This document shows, one piece after another, positions 5,491 through 6,968 of a stretch of 6,968 bases of DNA. The position numbers were made by a program, and so were the translations under genes. Source of the DNA: Methanobacteriota archaeon (GTDB lineage: Archaea > Thermoplasmatota > Poseidoniia > Poseidoniales > Poseidoniaceae); NCBI GenBank assembly GCA_011525095.1, contig WTIV01000054.1:1-6968 (forward strand). Direction: 5' to 3'. Below the pieces are notes generated by a model, which was not told where the DNA came from, ran no database searches, and was given only the letters and a program-made list of their open reading frames with translations. The first letter of the stretch is position 1. Each line of letters starts with the position of its first letter.

Positions 5491-6968
5491 GTCCAGTCGT
5501 GCGGTGGGGCGAAGGTTTCCTTGATTGAACGAGGGCTGACCCATCTCAATAGGTTTAGAGGTGATCCAGCTTTGTCGTTTGTACCGCTTCCTCTTGCACC
5601 GCCGAAAGGCTGCTGTCCAACAACAGCACCTGTTGGCTTGTCGTTGATGTAGAAGTTTCCAGCACTGTATCTTAGGGCTTCAATCGCAGTTTCGATATTT
5701 GTTCTATCGGTAGCGAAAATTGAACCTGTTAGTGCGTATTCTGAAGTGGTGTCACAGACTTCAAGGATTCTTTCGAAATCGTCATCTGGGTAAACGTGAA
5801 TTGAAAGGACTGGTCCAAATATCTCCTCAGCCATTGTTTCATATCTCGAGTCCTTACAGATGATCGTGGTTGGCTCAATGAAGTATCCTGTCTTGTCATC
5901 ATAGCCGCCTCCAGTCACGATTTCACAACCCGGGTCTTCACGAGCTCTGTCGATGTATCCGGTGATATTGTCGAATGATTTTCTGTCAATAACTGCTGAC
6001 ATGAAGTTAGAGAAATCCCTTGGGTCTCCCATTCTAATCTTTGAAACCTCTTCGCAATATTCATCCTTTATCTCTGCCCAAACGCTCTCAGGAATGTAAG
6101 CACGACTTGCCGCACTGCACTTTTGTCCTTGGAACTCAAATGCTCCACGCAGTAGTGCGATGGTTAGTGCACGTGTGTCACAATCTGGGTGAGCGACGAT
6201 GAAATCTTTACCACCGGTTTCTCCGACAATCCGTGGGTATGAGCGCATGTTCTCTAGGTTGTTTGCAATATCTTTCCACATCTTTCTGAATACTGCTGTT
6301 GAGCCAGTGAAGTGAACACCAGCTAGTTCTGGGTGAGACATACAGATGTCTCCAACAACGCTTGCTTTACCAGGAATGAAATTGATTACACCTGCTGGTA
6401 GACCTGCATCCATCATTAGTTTCATCAATCTATAATTCGATACATAGGAGTTCCTTGAAGGCTTCCAAACTCCGGTATTGCCCATGATTGCAGCGCTCGA
6501 AGGAAGGTTTGCAGCAATGCTACTGAAATTGAATGGAGTTACGCTGAATACGAAACCTTCCAATGGTCTTACTTCGCTTGAGTTCCACATCGAAGACGGG
6601 GAGACTGGAGGCTGTAGGTCTTCGTAGATCTGCCTGCAATAATCGCTGTTAAATCTCCAGAAGTCGATTAACTCACAAGCTGAGTCAATCTCTGCTTGAT
6701 GGCAGGTTTTTGACTGGTTGAGCATAGTGGATGCGTTGATTTCAGCACGTCGTGGTCCGGCAAGTAATTCACTTGCTTTCAGGAAAATAGCACAACGAGA
6801 CTCCCATGGCATTGTTGACCACATTTTGTGAGCATCTAGTGCAGCATCGATTGCAGCCTTTACTTCCTTTTCACCAGCCATGTGTACTCTTGCGATGACG
6901 TGGCTGTGGTCGTGTGGCATGACTTGTTCAACAACATCTCCAGTGAACACTTCTTCACCGTTGATAAT
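5472..6968 (-). CDS. pruA: 1-pyrroline-5-carboxylate dehydrogenase (ALDH4-type), N-terminus beyond window edge
   Basis: NAD-dependent aldehyde dehydrogenase superfamily enzyme that oxidises glutamate-5-semialdehyde (from P5C) to glutamate, the second step of proline catabolism in the cytosol. The frame is open to the right edge: six codons (IINGEE) precede the GTG at 6950, so that GTG is internal, and roughly 50-60 residues are missing. Numbering from the GTG codon, SVTPFNFSSIAANL (136-149) is the nucleotide-binding entry, FTGS (214-217) the Rossmann loop, VGETGGKDF holds Glu244, QGQKCSAASR holds the catalytic Cys278 (codon 6119-6117), EEIFGPVLS (375-383) and NFYINDKPTGAVVGQQPFGG (432-451) follow. 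PRRAE, QAEIDSACELIDFWRFN and GTNDK...LRW closely match human ALDH4A1 and the TIGR01236 group, not the PutA-type enzymes. No proline dehydrogenase lies in the window. Ends tail-to-tail with the two-TM gene, 19-bp overlap. Confidence 0.95.
   Translation of the reverse strand: MINGEEVFTGDVVEQVMPHDHSHVIARVHMAGEKEVKAAIDAALDAHKMWSTMPWESRCAIFLKASELLAGPRRAEINASTMLNQSKTCHQAEIDSACELIDFWRFNSDYCRQIYEDLQPPVSPSSMWNSSEVRPLEGFVFSVTPFNFSSIAANLPSSAAIMGNTGVWKPSRNSYVSNYRLMKLMMDAGLPAGVINFIPGKASVVGDICMSHPELAGVHFTGSTAVFRKMWKDIANNLENMRSYPRIVGETGGKDFIVAHPDCDTRALTIALLRGAFEFQGQKCSAASRAYIPESVWAEIKDEYCEEVSKIRMGDPRDFSNFMSAVIDRKSFDNITGYIDRAREDPGCEIVTGGGYDDKTGYFIEPTTIICKDSRYETMAEEIFGPVLSIHVYPDDDFERILEVCDTTSEYALTGSIFATDRTNIETAIEALRYSAGNFYINDKPTGAVVGQQPFGGARGSGTNDKAGSPLNLLRWVSPRSIKETFAPPHDWTYGFLN

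Noticed and set aside
6951..6968. GTG at 6950 as the true start of the dehydrogenase
   Set aside because: The frame stays open to the edge with IINGEE, which matches the G-x-E-V region of P5C dehydrogenases that is internal to the family's usual length.
1..6968. CRISPR arrays, insertion sequences, att sites, long direct repeats
   Set aside because: None seen on reading both strands; no transposase or integrase motifs in any frame.

Overview
The window carries a compact, mostly minus-strand gene set that looks archaeal. The best guess is a marine Thermoplasmatota-type lineage such as Marine Group II / Ca. Poseidoniales. The hints are a DUF92 integral membrane protein, a long PrsW-type membrane protease, a large secreted/membrane composite protein with several N-glycosylation sequons, a TATA/BRE-like element rather than clear -35/-10 boxes, an oligo-T terminator and very short intergenic gaps. 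No rRNA, tRNA or other marker gene is present, so the taxonomy is inferred and some bacterial groups are not excluded.

Layout in minus-strand transcription order from the right edge: (1) 6968-5472, a 1-pyrroline-5-carboxylate dehydrogenase missing its N-terminus at the window edge. (2) A plus-strand gene at 5182-5490 encodes a 102-residue two-TM protein and overlaps the dehydrogenase tail-to-tail by 19 bp. (3) A 176-bp divergent intergenic region (5006-5181) holds inverted repeats and a possible 40-codon ORF. (4) 5005-3611 is a 464-residue PrsW-family intramembrane protease with all expected motif residues. (5) An 86-bp gap (3525-3610, roughly) holds an oligo-T terminator, a TATA-like box and a perfect 17-bp palindrome next to the ribosome binding site. 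(6) 3523-2783 is a DUF92 protein, the family of the plant phytyl-phosphate kinase VTE6. (7) After a 36-bp gap and a hairpin over the DUF92 stop codon, 2746-416 is a 776-residue composite protein: signal peptide, beta-rich ectodomain, two TM segments, an extracytoplasmic thioredoxin-like domain lacking its CxxC, then six TM segments. (8) Overlapping its end by 8 bp, a DUF2071/YqjF-family gene runs off the left edge.

Genes 6-8 are packed as a likely operon of membrane or envelope function plus DUF2071. The PrsW gene is probably a separate unit, since a terminator and promoter separate it from DUF92. The dehydrogenase belongs to proline/glutamate catabolism and has no visible functional link to the rest. 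Nothing here is a mobile element, CRISPR array or obvious defence system. The least ordinary items are the composite thioredoxin-like membrane protein, the palindrome in the DUF92 leader, and the structured region between the protease and the small two-TM gene.
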